Shown here piece by piece: positions 22,411 through 29,251 of a stretch of DNA of 32,179 nucleotides. This DNA comes from an uncultured Verrucomicrobiales bacterium (lineage in GTDB: Bacteria; Verrucomicrobiota; Verrucomicrobiia; Verrucomicrobiales; Akkermansiaceae). Below the pieces are notes generated by a model. The model worked only from the letters and a program-made list of their open reading frames with translations. It did not search any database and was not told where the DNA came from. Positions within the stretch are counted from its first letter, which is position 1. Each line of letters opens with the position of its first letter. The stretch is taken from assembly GCA_937901085.1 (NCBI GenBank), contig CALCHQ010000106.1, positions 1 to 32,179 of the forward strand, given 5' to 3'. A program made the position numbers and the translations under genes.

Positions 22411-22533
22411 ATGAGCGTTATGAACACCCTGCGAATCCTCATCCTTACCGCCGTGATGCTCGGCCTGAGCGCCTGCAGCTTCGATGCCAGCTTTTCCACC
22501 CCCAATTTCAACACAAGAAAAGCCGAGCATTAA
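22411..22533 (+). CDS. 40-residue lipoprotein
   Basis: A very small gene. The product starts MSVMNTLRILILTAVMLGLSAC: a short polar start, a hydrophobic segment and the lipobox LSAC, with the cysteine at residue 22. The mature part is only 19 residues (CSFDASFSTPNFNTRKAEH). In the family sense it resembles entericidin-sized lipoproteins, without sequence identity that I can claim. A second ATG at 22420 is an equally possible start. It sits after a strong hairpin and a dyad and before uvrC, which is on the other strand. The lipobox, with LGL before SAC, makes chance unlikely. Confidence 0.65.
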   Translation: MSVMNTLRILILTAVMLGLSACSFDASFSTPNFNTRKAEH

Positions 22534-22593
22534 CATACTCAAACCACCCAACGTAATGAAAGTCGTCTACCCCTTCTGACCGTCCCCGCGCCC

Positions 22594-22614
22594 AATAGTC
22601 AATAGTCAATTCTC
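22594..22614 (-). repeat. Heptamer repeat overlapping the uvrC stop codon
   Basis: Two identical 7-bp units AATAGTC and a degenerate third. Read in the uvrC direction the sequence is ATTGACT-ATTGACT-ATTGGGC, and the uvrC TGA lies in the first unit. A second TGA follows 7 nt later in the next frame. Confidence 0.55.
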
Positions 22615-24156
22615 CCTCAGCCACCGGCTGAAGGCTTCCGCCCACTTCAGCGAAATACCCGGCAACTCCGCCAGTTCCTCCGGACTGCGGGAGCGGATGC
22701 CCGGCACCGTATGGAAACGAGCCAGCAGCAGCTCCTTACGGCGCGGAGTCATCGTCGGGTAGGCATCCAGCTTACTCTCGCGCACACGCTTACGAACCAG
22801 CAGCTCGTTGTAGTTGTTGGCAAAACGGTGCGCCTCATCGCGCAAACGCTGCAACAGGCGCAGCGCCCCGCACTCGTGGCTCAGCACCAGCGGCTCGCTC
22901 TGTCCCGGTAAATAAATCTCCTCATCGCGCTTCGCCAGGCCCACCACCGGCATATTCTGCAAGCCAATCTCCGCCAGCACCTGCACCGCAATAGCCAGCT
23001 GCCCCTTGCCGCCGTCCACCACCACCAGATCCGGCACCTTGATAGGAGCTTTGCCCTGTGCGCCCAGCTCCTGAAGCCAGGCATACAAATCCTGCCCCTC
23101 CGGCTTATCAAACAGCGCGCTGCTCTCATTCACAATACGCGAATAACGGCGGCGCACCACCTCCAGCATCGACGCAAAATCATTCTGCCCGTCCACACCC
23201 TTGATGCGGTAGCGACGGTAGGCCGCATTATCCGGGCGTCCCTGCGTAAACCGCACCATACTCGCCACAATATGATTGCTCGATAAATTCGAAATATCAA
23301 AACACTCCATCACCGCCGGCGGCTGGGGCATACCCAGCGCCTCCGCCAGCTCCGCCAAGTCTCGGTCCGGGTCCACAGTACCCGGCAAATCCGGCGACCG
23401 GCGGGCAAAGCGCCGAGCCGGCTCCAATGTTTTGAGAATATTCTCGCGCACATCGCGCAGACGCGCAGCCTGCTCAAAATCCAGCCTGTCGGAAGCCTCC
23501 ATCATCTCCTGAGTCAGCGCGTCCAGATGCGCCTGCCTCCCGCGCCCCTCCAGCAGCCCCAGCGCCGCCTCAAACTGCTCCCGGTACGCCTCCGGCGAAA
23601 TACGCCCCACACACGGCGCAGAGCAATGGCGAATCTCATCATCGTGACAATGCCGGTACTGCTCCTCCCCCGGCTGACGGCAGGTACAGGTACGCAGCCG
23701 GAAACGGTGATTCAGCCACTCCACCGTCTCCTTCAGCGCCGTAGCATGCACAAACGGCCCTATATAGCGCGCGCCGTCATCCTTACGCAAACGCACCAGC
23801 GAAAAGCGTGGAAACGTCTCCTGGCGGCTCGCGCGCAGCAGATAATACCGCTTATCATCGCGCAGCTGCACATTATAATGCGGACGGTACTCCTTGATGA
23901 GCTTCTGCTCCAAGATGAGAGACTCCTGCTCATTCCTCACCTCATAATAATCAAAGTCCACAATCGCCGCAATCAGCGCCCGCGTCTTGCCATTCTCCAG
24001 CGTCGCGCGCGACGGCGAAAAATAATTGGCCAGACGCCGGTGCAAATCCTTCGCCTTGCCCACATAAATCACGCCACCGCCTTCCCCCTTCATCAGATAC
24101 ACACCGGGGCAATGCGGCGTCCGCCTCCACTTCTCCTTGAGGTCGACCTTCGGCAT
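22606..24156 (-). CDS. uvrC: Excinuclease ABC subunit C
   Basis: UvrC makes both incisions flanking a lesion during nucleotide excision repair, after binding UvrB. From the ATG at 24156 it has 516 residues, shorter than the usual 600 or so. Domains in order: GIY-YIG nuclease (about 10-95, CPGVYLMKGEGGGVIYVGKAKDL), a four-cysteine region (CTCRQ...HCSAPC), a UVR helix (SDRLDFEQAARLRD), and the RNase H-like nuclease with ECFDISN, VVVDGGKGQ and RDEAHRFAN. The C-terminal DNA-binding end is short: the second hairpin (ELPGIS) is normal, but the first reads YPTMTPRR where PGVGPKR is usual. The start is fixed by a promoter whose predicted start is the A of this ATG. Confidence 0.95.
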   Translation of the reverse strand: MPKVDLKEKWRRTPHCPGVYLMKGEGGGVIYVGKAKDLHRRLANYFSPSRATLENGKTRALIAAIVDFDYYEVRNEQESLILEQKLIKEYRPHYNVQLRDDKRYYLLRASRQETFPRFSLVRLRKDDGARYIGPFVHATALKETVEWLNHRFRLRTCTCRQPGEEQYRHCHDDEIRHCSAPCVGRISPEAYREQFEAALGLLEGRGRQAHLDALTQEMMEASDRLDFEQAARLRDVRENILKTLEPARRFARRSPDLPGTVDPDRDLAELAEALGMPQPPAVMECFDISNLSSNHIVASMVRFTQGRPDNAAYRRYRIKGVDGQNDFASMLEVVRRRYSRIVNESSALFDKPEGQDLYAWLQELGAQGKAPIKVPDLVVVDGGKGQLAIAVQVLAEIGLQNMPVVGLAKRDEEIYLPGQSEPLVLSHECGALRLLQRLRDEAHRFANNYNELLVRKRVRESKLDAYPTMTPRRKELLLARFHTVPGIRSRSPEELAELPGISLKWAEAFSRWLREN

Positions 24157-24162
24157 GCGGCA

Positions 24163-24191
24163 ATCATACCAGAACACCACACAAAATGCAA
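24163..24191 (-). promoter_or_regulatory. Promoter of uvrC, leaderless
   Basis: TTGCAT (24191-24186), 17-bp spacer, TATGAT (24168-24163), TGG before the -10. Predicted start is at 24156, the first base of the ATG. Confidence 0.72.
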
Positions 24192-24474
24192 TACCCAGGC
24201 CAAATCCCCCGTACGCCCATTCACGTCTCAAAGAAGAGCAGGATAGTTGAATATTCGCCGACTAGAACTTCAAGAATTCGCCTTACACCACCTGTGTTCA
24301 TAGCAATCAGGAGGCTTTTAATTGTTACATTCCTCCTCTCGTCTCCCTCGCAGTTTTCTCTTTTCCCGTCTTCGTCTCACGCCTACGCCGAGGCAGGCAC
24401 TCTCTGTGGCTCCAGGGAGCGTCGTTTTTGTTGCTCATTTTTGGCTCTATACCTGCAAATCCCGCACTTTGGGC
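24192..24474. other. Gene-free stretch between uvrC and typA promoters
   Basis: About 280 bp between two divergent promoters. I find no gene, hairpin terminator or repeat that I can support. The two short overlapping open frames have no recognisable content. The part from 24330 to 24470 is pyrimidine-rich on the plus strand. Confidence 0.4.
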
Positions 24475-24503
24475 TTTTCAAGTGAGGATGAGTGTGCTAG
24501 ACT
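24475..24503 (+). promoter_or_regulatory. Promoter of typA
   Basis: TTTTCA (24475-24480), 17-bp spacer, TAGACT (24498-24503), TGC before the -10. A perfect dyad CTGCGGC-GCA-GCCGCAG (24504-24520) lies on the predicted start near 24510 and could be an operator or a 5'-end hairpin. The -35 is weak. Confidence 0.5.
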
Positions 24504-24548
24504 CTGCGGCGCAGCCGCAGTATGTGGCGGTTTGGTATATTTATTGTT

Positions 24549-26387
24549 ATGAGTGACCCGAGCAAATTCCGCAATCTGGCTATTATCGCCCACGTTGACC
24601 ATGGTAAGACGACGCTGGTGGACCAGCTGCTTAAGGCTGGCGGCACATACCGCGAGAACCAGGAGGTGCAGGAACGCGCCATGGACTCCATGGATCTGGA
24701 GCGCGAGAAGGGTATCACAATCAAGGCGAAGAATACGTCGATTCACTGGAACGATTACACGATTAACATTGTGGATACGCCGGGGCACGCGGATTTCGGT
24801 GCTGAGGTGGAGCGTGTGATGAAGATGGTGGATGGTGTGATTCTGGTGGTGGATGCTTACGAAGGGCCGCAGGCGCAGACGCGTTTTGTGCTGCGCAAGG
24901 CGCTGGAGGAGGGGCTCCTCCCCATCGTAGTCATCAATAAGATTGACCGCCCGCATGCTGACCCCATGAAGGTGCATGACCAGGTGCTGGAGCTGCTGCT
25001 GGATTTGAATGCAACGGAGGAGCAGTTTGAGGCGCCGTTTGTGTATGGTTCTGCCCGCGATGGTTATTTCATGAACAGTCCGGAGGGTGAGGCGCCGGTG
25101 GATTGCACGCCGCTGCTGCACCAGATTGTGAAGCACATTCCCGCCCCACAGGATGCCGACCCGGATAAGCCGTTCAAGATGCTGATTTCCAATATTGATT
25201 GGGATGATTATGTGGGTCGTGTGGCGGTGGGTCGCATTACGAGCGGCCGCGTGCAGAAGGGGGATACGCTTTATCTGCTGCGCCAGGATGGCTCGCGTGT
25301 GCAGGCCAAGGTGACGAAGCTTTTTGAATACAGCGGTCTGCAGACCACCGACTCCACCGTGGGCGAAGCGGGCAACATCATCGGGCTTTCCGGTTTCGAG
25401 GATGTCGACATCGGCCAGACGCTGACGGCAGACCCGGAGGGTGAGCCCCTGCCCTTTGTGACGATTGAGCCGCCGACGGTGCAGATGGAGTTCAGCATCA
25501 ATGATGGTCCGCTGGGTGGCCGCGATGGCAAGAACGTGACCAGCCGCGTGATTCGCGACCGCCTGATGCGCGAGATGCGCACGAATATTTCCATCAAGGT
25601 GGAAGATACAGACCTGGCGGGTGTGTTCAGCGTATCTGCCCGCGGTACGATGCAGATTGCGATTCTGGTGGAGCAGATGCGCCGCGAGAATTACGAGGTG
25701 CTGGTTTCCCGCCCCAAGGTGATTGTGCGCGAGATTGACGGTGTGAATTGCGAGCCGTTTGAGACGGTGTTCATTGAAGTGCCGGATGAGTGCGCCAATG
25801 GAACGGTGCGCATCCTGGGCAACCGCCGCGGCATTCTGGAGAATATGGAAGCGAGCGGTAATGGTCGCACGACGATTCAGGCCACCATTCCCACCCGCGG
25901 CCTCATCGGTTTCGAGTTCGAGCTGGTGAACCTGACGAGTGGTCACGGCATCTTCTCCCACCTTTTCAAGGAATACGCCCCCTACGCTGGAGAAATCACC
26001 ACCCGCCAGACCAGCACCCTCATCTCCATGGAAAACGGTATTGCCCGTCCCTACGCCCTGCAGGCCATGGAGGAACGCGGCACGCTATTCATTGCCCCCG
26101 GTGATGAGGTGTACGAAGGCATGATTGTGGGCGAAAACCCGAAGGATATCGACATTCCGGTGAATCCCACCCGTGAGAAGCACCTCACCAACCACCGCTC
26201 GGCCACCAAGAACGACTCCATCCAGCTCACCCCGCCCCGCGTCTTCTCGCTGGAGCGCGCTATTGAATACATTGAGCCGGATGAGCTGGTGGAGGCCACA
26301 CCCCACTTCATCCGCATGCGCAAGCGCATTCTGGAAGCCACCGCCCGCAAGCGCGCCGGCATCCGAGAGGCGAACCTGGGACAGTGA
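24549..26387 (+). CDS. typA: Ribosome-associated translational GTPase TypA/BipA
   Basis: TypA binds the ribosome like EF-G and supports ribosome assembly and growth under stress or cold. The 612-residue protein has the G-domain motifs AHVDHGKTTL, DTPGHADFG and NKIDRP, the effector region REKGITIKAKNT, and the BipA-specific C-terminal part (GNGRTTIQATIPTRGLIGFE). Length is typical. I chose the ATG at 24549 (MSDPSKFRNLAIIAHVDHG); the open frame extends nine codons upstream without support. The stop TGA at 26385-26387 is directly followed by a heptamer repeat that runs to the start of the next gene. Confidence 0.96.
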   Translation: MSDPSKFRNLAIIAHVDHGKTTLVDQLLKAGGTYRENQEVQERAMDSMDLEREKGITIKAKNTSIHWNDYTINIVDTPGHADFGAEVERVMKMVDGVILVVDAYEGPQAQTRFVLRKALEEGLLPIVVINKIDRPHADPMKVHDQVLELLLDLNATEEQFEAPFVYGSARDGYFMNSPEGEAPVDCTPLLHQIVKHIPAPQDADPDKPFKMLISNIDWDDYVGRVAVGRITSGRVQKGDTLYLLRQDGSRVQAKVTKLFEYSGLQTTDSTVGEAGNIIGLSGFEDVDIGQTLTADPEGEPLPFVTIEPPTVQMEFSINDGPLGGRDGKNVTSRVIRDRLMREMRTNISIKVEDTDLAGVFSVSARGTMQIAILVEQMRRENYEVLVSRPKVIVREIDGVNCEPFETVFIEVPDECANGTVRILGNRRGILENMEASGNGRTTIQATIPTRGLIGFEFELVNLTSGHGIFSHLFKEYAPYAGEITTRQTSTLISMENGIARPYALQAMEERGTLFIAPGDEVYEGMIVGENPKDIDIPVNPTREKHLTNHRSATKNDSIQLTPPRVFSLERAIEYIEPDELVEATPHFIRMRKRILEATARKRAGIREANLGQ

Positions 26388-26421
26388 ATAGGGATTAATG
26401 ATTAGTGATTAATGGTTAATT
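26387..26421 (+). repeat. Heptamer array from the typA stop to the DUF456 start
   Basis: Five 7-bp units: AATAGGG, ATTAATG, ATTAGTG, ATTAATG, GTTAATT. The first base is the A of the typA TGA; the array ends at the base before the next gene's ATG (26422). The three central units recur at 29202-29222. Stops fall in all three frames: offsets 0, 4 and 11 from the typA TGA. Confidence 0.75.
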
Positions 26422-26934
26422 ATGCTGGGGGAGTTGGGTAATTGGTTTGCGGGTCTGGATTTCACGGCGGCTTGTCTGTATGTGGCGGCGACGGTTTTGT
26501 TCGTTGCAGGTTTTGCAGGAGCAGTGCTGCCGTATCCGGGCTGTTTTGTGGCGCTGGGGGGCAGTGTATGCTATGCTTTTGCGGCGGGTGAGCCTTATCC
26601 TTCCTGGTGGTTCTGGTGTGTGATGGTGCTGCTGGCTGTGGGCGGCACGCTGGTGGATAATCTGACAACGGCGCTGGGTGCCCGCAAGTTCGGCGGCAGC
26701 AGGCAGGCCTTGTGGGGGAGTCTGCTGGGGCTTTTTGCCGGGGCTTTGCTGGCCTTTCCTTTCGGTATTATCCTGGGGCCGTTTCTGGGGGCTTTTGTGG
26801 CTGAGTTGTATTTCCAGAGGAAGAATGCCAGAGATTCTGCCAAGTCCGGGCTGGGCGCCACGCTGGGGCTGCTGGCCGGGGTGCTGGGCAAAATCATTGT
26901 GGTGAGCCTCATGCTGGTGCTTACGGTGATGTAA
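26422..26934 (+). CDS. DUF456 family membrane protein
   Basis: A 170-residue inner-membrane protein of the DUF456 type; its function is not known. It has about four or five hydrophobic segments, with the family features AVLPYPGCFVALGGSVCYA near residues 34-52, a polar stretch GGTLVDNLTTALGARKFGGSRQA, and a glycine-rich end FGIILGPFLGAFVAEL followed by GLGATLGLLAGVLGK. It begins directly after the heptamer array and probably depends on typA transcription, since I see no promoter in the 34-bp gap. It converges on aroD with no clear terminator between them. Confidence 0.75.
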   Translation: MLGELGNWFAGLDFTAACLYVAATVLFVAGFAGAVLPYPGCFVALGGSVCYAFAAGEPYPSWWFWCVMVLLAVGGTLVDNLTTALGARKFGGSRQALWGSLLGLFAGALLAFPFGIILGPFLGAFVAELYFQRKNARDSAKSGLGATLGLLAGVLGKIIVVSLMLVLTVM

Positions 26935-26965
26935 GCTCGCGCGGGGCTGCATTTTTGAAGCCTGC

Positions 26966-26979
26966 AATTGTCAATTACC
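26966..26979 (-). repeat. Short heptamer repeat overlapping the aroD stop codon
   Basis: AATTGTC followed by AATTACC. Read in the aroD direction the stop is in AATTGAC, as in uvrC. Only about one and a half units are present, so by itself it is weak. Confidence 0.35.
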
Positions 26980-27663
26980 CATCGCGTCGAGGCTCTGGCG
27001 GCAGAGGGCGGCAGACCACTGGCCGGGGGCGGTGGGAGTATCGCCCAGGTAGCCGTAGACCAGGCAGGCGCCGTGCTGGGCGTAGAGGAGGCGGCTGACG
27101 GCACCCAGGTCGCCCATGCCCATGACGGTGGTGGTGCCGGTGGCGCGGCGCAGCAGTTCCACTCCCACCATCATGTCCTCGGCGCTGTGCAGGTGGAAGG
27201 CGAATTTGGCCACGTCTGCCCCCAGGATACGGGCGCGCTGTTCTTTTTCCAGCAGGGAGCCCAGGCTGGGGGTCTGTTCAAAGTCGTGGGCAGAGGCTAT
27301 GGTGACCACCCCGGCGGCGCGGGCGGCGGTCAGGAGGCCGGCGGCTTCATCGAGCCGGGCGATTTCCCAGTCGAGCGCAGAGGCCAGGGGCAGCAGGGCG
27401 CGGGCAATGCCCACACGCTCAGTCGCGCTCATGGGGCGCAGGCCGCCTTCGCTTTCGTGACGCACGGTGACCAGCACCGGGCGGCAGCAGCGCATCTGCG
27501 CCAGGGCAGCCCAGTCGGTTTCCGCCGGCAGACCGTCGGCGCGCAGTTCTACGACATCGCAGGGCAGCGTGTCAGCAGCGCAGGCGTCGTTCCAGGCTTC
27601 GGCGGTGGAGACTGAGCCCACCACCAGCGGGAGGGCGAGGGAAAGGCGGGGCTGCACGTTCAT
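26971..27663 (-). CDS. aroD: 3-dehydroquinate dehydratase type I
   Basis: Removes water from 3-dehydroquinate in the shikimate pathway through a lysine Schiff base. The 230-residue protein shows the type I motifs VELRADGL, LVTVRHESEGG, SAHDFEQTP (general-base His126), ADVAKFAF (Schiff-base Lys153), GMGDLGAVSR and the closing-loop region GYLGDTPTAPGQ. Typical length is 225-250. It is rather divergent, but all the key residues are in place. The promoter at 27673-27701 gives a 3-nt leader. It is divergent from the Minf_1886-like gene, and no other aro gene is nearby. Confidence 0.88.
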   Translation of the reverse strand: MNVQPRLSLALPLVVGSVSTAEAWNDACAADTLPCDVVELRADGLPAETDWAALAQMRCCRPVLVTVRHESEGGLRPMSATERVGIARALLPLASALDWEIARLDEAAGLLTAARAAGVVTIASAHDFEQTPSLGSLLEKEQRARILGADVAKFAFHLHSAEDMMVGVELLRRATGTTTVMGMGDLGAVSRLLYAQHGACLVYGYLGDTPTAPGQWSAALCRQSLDAMGN

Positions 27664-27672
27664 ACGCGGCGT

Positions 27673-27701
27673 ATTCTATACCAATTGGCCGCCAGTATCA
27701 A
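27673..27701 (-). promoter_or_regulatory. Promoter of aroD, near-leaderless
   Basis: TTGATA (27701-27696), 17-bp spacer, TAGAAT (27678-27673). Predicted start near 27666, 3 nt before the ATG at 27663. Confidence 0.7.
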
Positions 27702-27723
27702 GCGAATATGCAGCTATTTGCTA

Positions 27724-27752
27724 TTGCGCTGACAGGTAGAACATGGTAGCAT
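27724..27752 (+). promoter_or_regulatory. Promoter of the Minf_1886-like / aguA pair, leaderless
   Basis: TTGCGC (27724-27729), 17-bp spacer, TAGCAT (27747-27752), TGG before the -10. Predicted start is the A of the ATG at 27759. It stands back to back with the aroD promoter, 22 bp between their -35 boxes. Confidence 0.62.
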
Positions 27753-27758
27753 GCGGGC

Positions 27759-28145
27759 ATGGCACAGAGTTTTGAGGATGCAGTGGAGCTGATTCTGAAG
27801 AAATCGGATGAGTATCCGGCTGATGCGTATTTCTTTATCCGCGCGGCGCTGGATGCCACGGTGGAGAAATGCCGCAAGCCGGCAGAAAATCCGCATCTGA
27901 GTGCCGAGGAGTTGTATTTCGGTTTCTGCGCGTATGCGTTGGAGGAATATGGCCCGCTGGCGCTGGCGGTGATGGAGCAATGGGGGATCACAGAATCGAC
28001 CCATGTGGGGGATTTAGTGTATAACCTGATTGAGGTGGGGGTATTCGGCAAGCAGGAGGGCGATAAGCGCGAACAGTTTGATGGTCTGACTCCGGTCAGT
28101 ACGCTCCTGAACACTCCTTACGAAACGATTCAAGCCGATGTCTGA
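27759..28145 (+). CDS. Minf_1886-like conserved protein, unknown function
   Basis: A soluble 128-residue protein with no signal peptide or membrane segment. The order FEDAVELILKKSDEYPADAYFFIRAALDAT, LSAEELYFGFCAYALEEYGPLA and GITESTHVGDLVYNLIEVGVF matches my memory of the small family limited to Planctomycetes and Verrucomicrobia (Minf_1886 type). This is the main taxonomic marker in the window. Function is unknown. Its last 8 bases overlap the start of the agmatine deiminase gene, so the two are translated from one mRNA. Confidence 0.75.
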   Translation: MAQSFEDAVELILKKSDEYPADAYFFIRAALDATVEKCRKPAENPHLSAEELYFGFCAYALEEYGPLALAVMEQWGITESTHVGDLVYNLIEVGVFGKQEGDKREQFDGLTPVSTLLNTPYETIQADV

Positions 28146-29202
28146 TGCGATGAATGGATCTGCAATGCAGGGCGGGCAGCTCCGCTGGCCCGCCGAATGG
28201 GAAAATCAGGTGGCGGTGTGGCTTTCCTGGCCGCACCGGGATGATTTGTGGCAGGGGGGGCTGCAGGAGCTGCACGGCCGCTATGCCGAGCTGGCAGCGG
28301 CCATTGCGGCCGAGGCAGAGGTACGAATCAACGCGGCAGCACCGCTGCATGCGGGTATTGAGAAGATGCTGCGCGCACGCGGCGTGCAGCGTTTCCGCTT
28401 GTTTGACCACCCGACGAATGATGTGTGGTGCCGCGACCACGGCCCGATTTTTACGAAGCGGGCGGATGGCGGCATGCAGCTGGCCAACTGGACCTTCAAT
28501 GCCTGGGGCGGCAAGTTTGCGCCGTGGGATCTGGACAATGAGGTTCCTGCGCGCATTGCAGAGAGCCTGGGCATGCCCCAGCTGTGCAGCGACATTATTC
28601 TGGAGGGCGGCGCTATTGAGGGCAATGGCGAAGGGCTGGTGCTGACCACCGAGGCTGTTCTCCTGAATCCGAACCGCAACCCCGGCTGCTCCAAGTCGGA
28701 TATTGAGGCGGAAATGCACCGCCTGCTGGGCACGACGCATGTTTTCTGGCTGGGCAGCGGTATTGAAGGCGATGATACGGATGGTCACATTGACGACATG
28801 GTGCGTTTTGTGAACCCGGAAGCGGTGGTTTCGATTGTGGAGCCGGACGCCCGCTCGCCGCACTACCGCGCGCTGGCGGAGAACAATGAACGCCTGCAGG
28901 ATTTACGCACGCCTTCCGGGCACCGGGTGGAGGTGATTCCGCTGCCCATGCCGCAGCCGCTAGTAGCGCAGGATTGGCGTCTGGAGCAGTTGCCGGCTAG
29001 TTATGCCAATTTCCTGATATGCAACGGCAGCGTGATTGTGCCCATTTTCATGCAGGAGCGTGAGGATGACCGCGCGCTGGGTATTCTGCGCGAGGCGTTC
29101 CCCGGCCGCCGCGTGGTGGGTATTGATGCCCGCCGCCTGGTGATTGAGGGCGGTGCGATTCACTGCATCACGCAGCAGCAACCCAGAGGAATGGCAAAAT
29201 GA
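28138..29202 (+). CDS. aguA: Agmatine deiminase
   Basis: Converts agmatine to N-carbamoylputrescine and ammonia, a route to putrescine. The 354-residue protein of the peptidyl-arginine deiminase superfamily has the guanidino-binding set: DVWCRDHGPIF, EGGAIEGNGEG, GDDTDGHIDDMVRF (catalytic His) and GGAIHCITQQQP with the nucleophile Cys343. Its partner, carbamoylputrescine amidase (aguB), is often adjacent elsewhere but is not in this window. The start overlaps the Minf_1886-like gene by 8 bp; ATGs at 28147 and 28162 are alternatives. The TGA at 29200 is followed by a heptamer array and then a terminator. Confidence 0.9.
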   Translation: MSDAMNGSAMQGGQLRWPAEWENQVAVWLSWPHRDDLWQGGLQELHGRYAELAAAIAAEAEVRINAAAPLHAGIEKMLRARGVQRFRLFDHPTNDVWCRDHGPIFTKRADGGMQLANWTFNAWGGKFAPWDLDNEVPARIAESLGMPQLCSDIILEGGAIEGNGEGLVLTTEAVLLNPNRNPGCSKSDIEAEMHRLLGTTHVFWLGSGIEGDDTDGHIDDMVRFVNPEAVVSIVEPDARSPHYRALAENNERLQDLRTPSGHRVEVIPLPMPQPLVAQDWRLEQLPASYANFLICNGSVIVPIFMQEREDDRALGILREAFPGRRVVGIDARRLVIEGGAIHCITQQQPRGMAK

Positions 29203-29222
29203 TTAATGATTAGTGATTAATT
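29202..29222 (+). repeat. Heptamer array starting in the aguA stop codon
   Basis: Three 7-bp units ATTAATG, ATTAGTG, ATTAATT; the first base is the A of the aguA TGA. With the preceding G, 21 bases are identical to 26393-26413. Stops fall in all three frames within 14 nt of the gene's own stop. Confidence 0.75.
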
Positions 29223-29224
29223 AA

Positions 29225-29248
29225 AGAGGGCTCCTTCCGGAGCCCTTC
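29225..29248. terminator. Bidirectional terminator between aguA and the metallopeptidase
   Basis: An 8-bp perfect stem AGGGCTCC/GGAGCCCT (29227-29234 with 29239-29246) has the loop TTCC, extended by AA/TT pairs. A T-rich stretch follows on the plus side and TTTAATTAATC on the minus side. Confidence 0.82.
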
Positions 29249-29251
29249 TGT

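Noticed and set aside
24447..25961. 504-residue minus-strand frame opposite typA
   Set aside because: Shadow of typA; His/Arg/Leu-rich and no motif.
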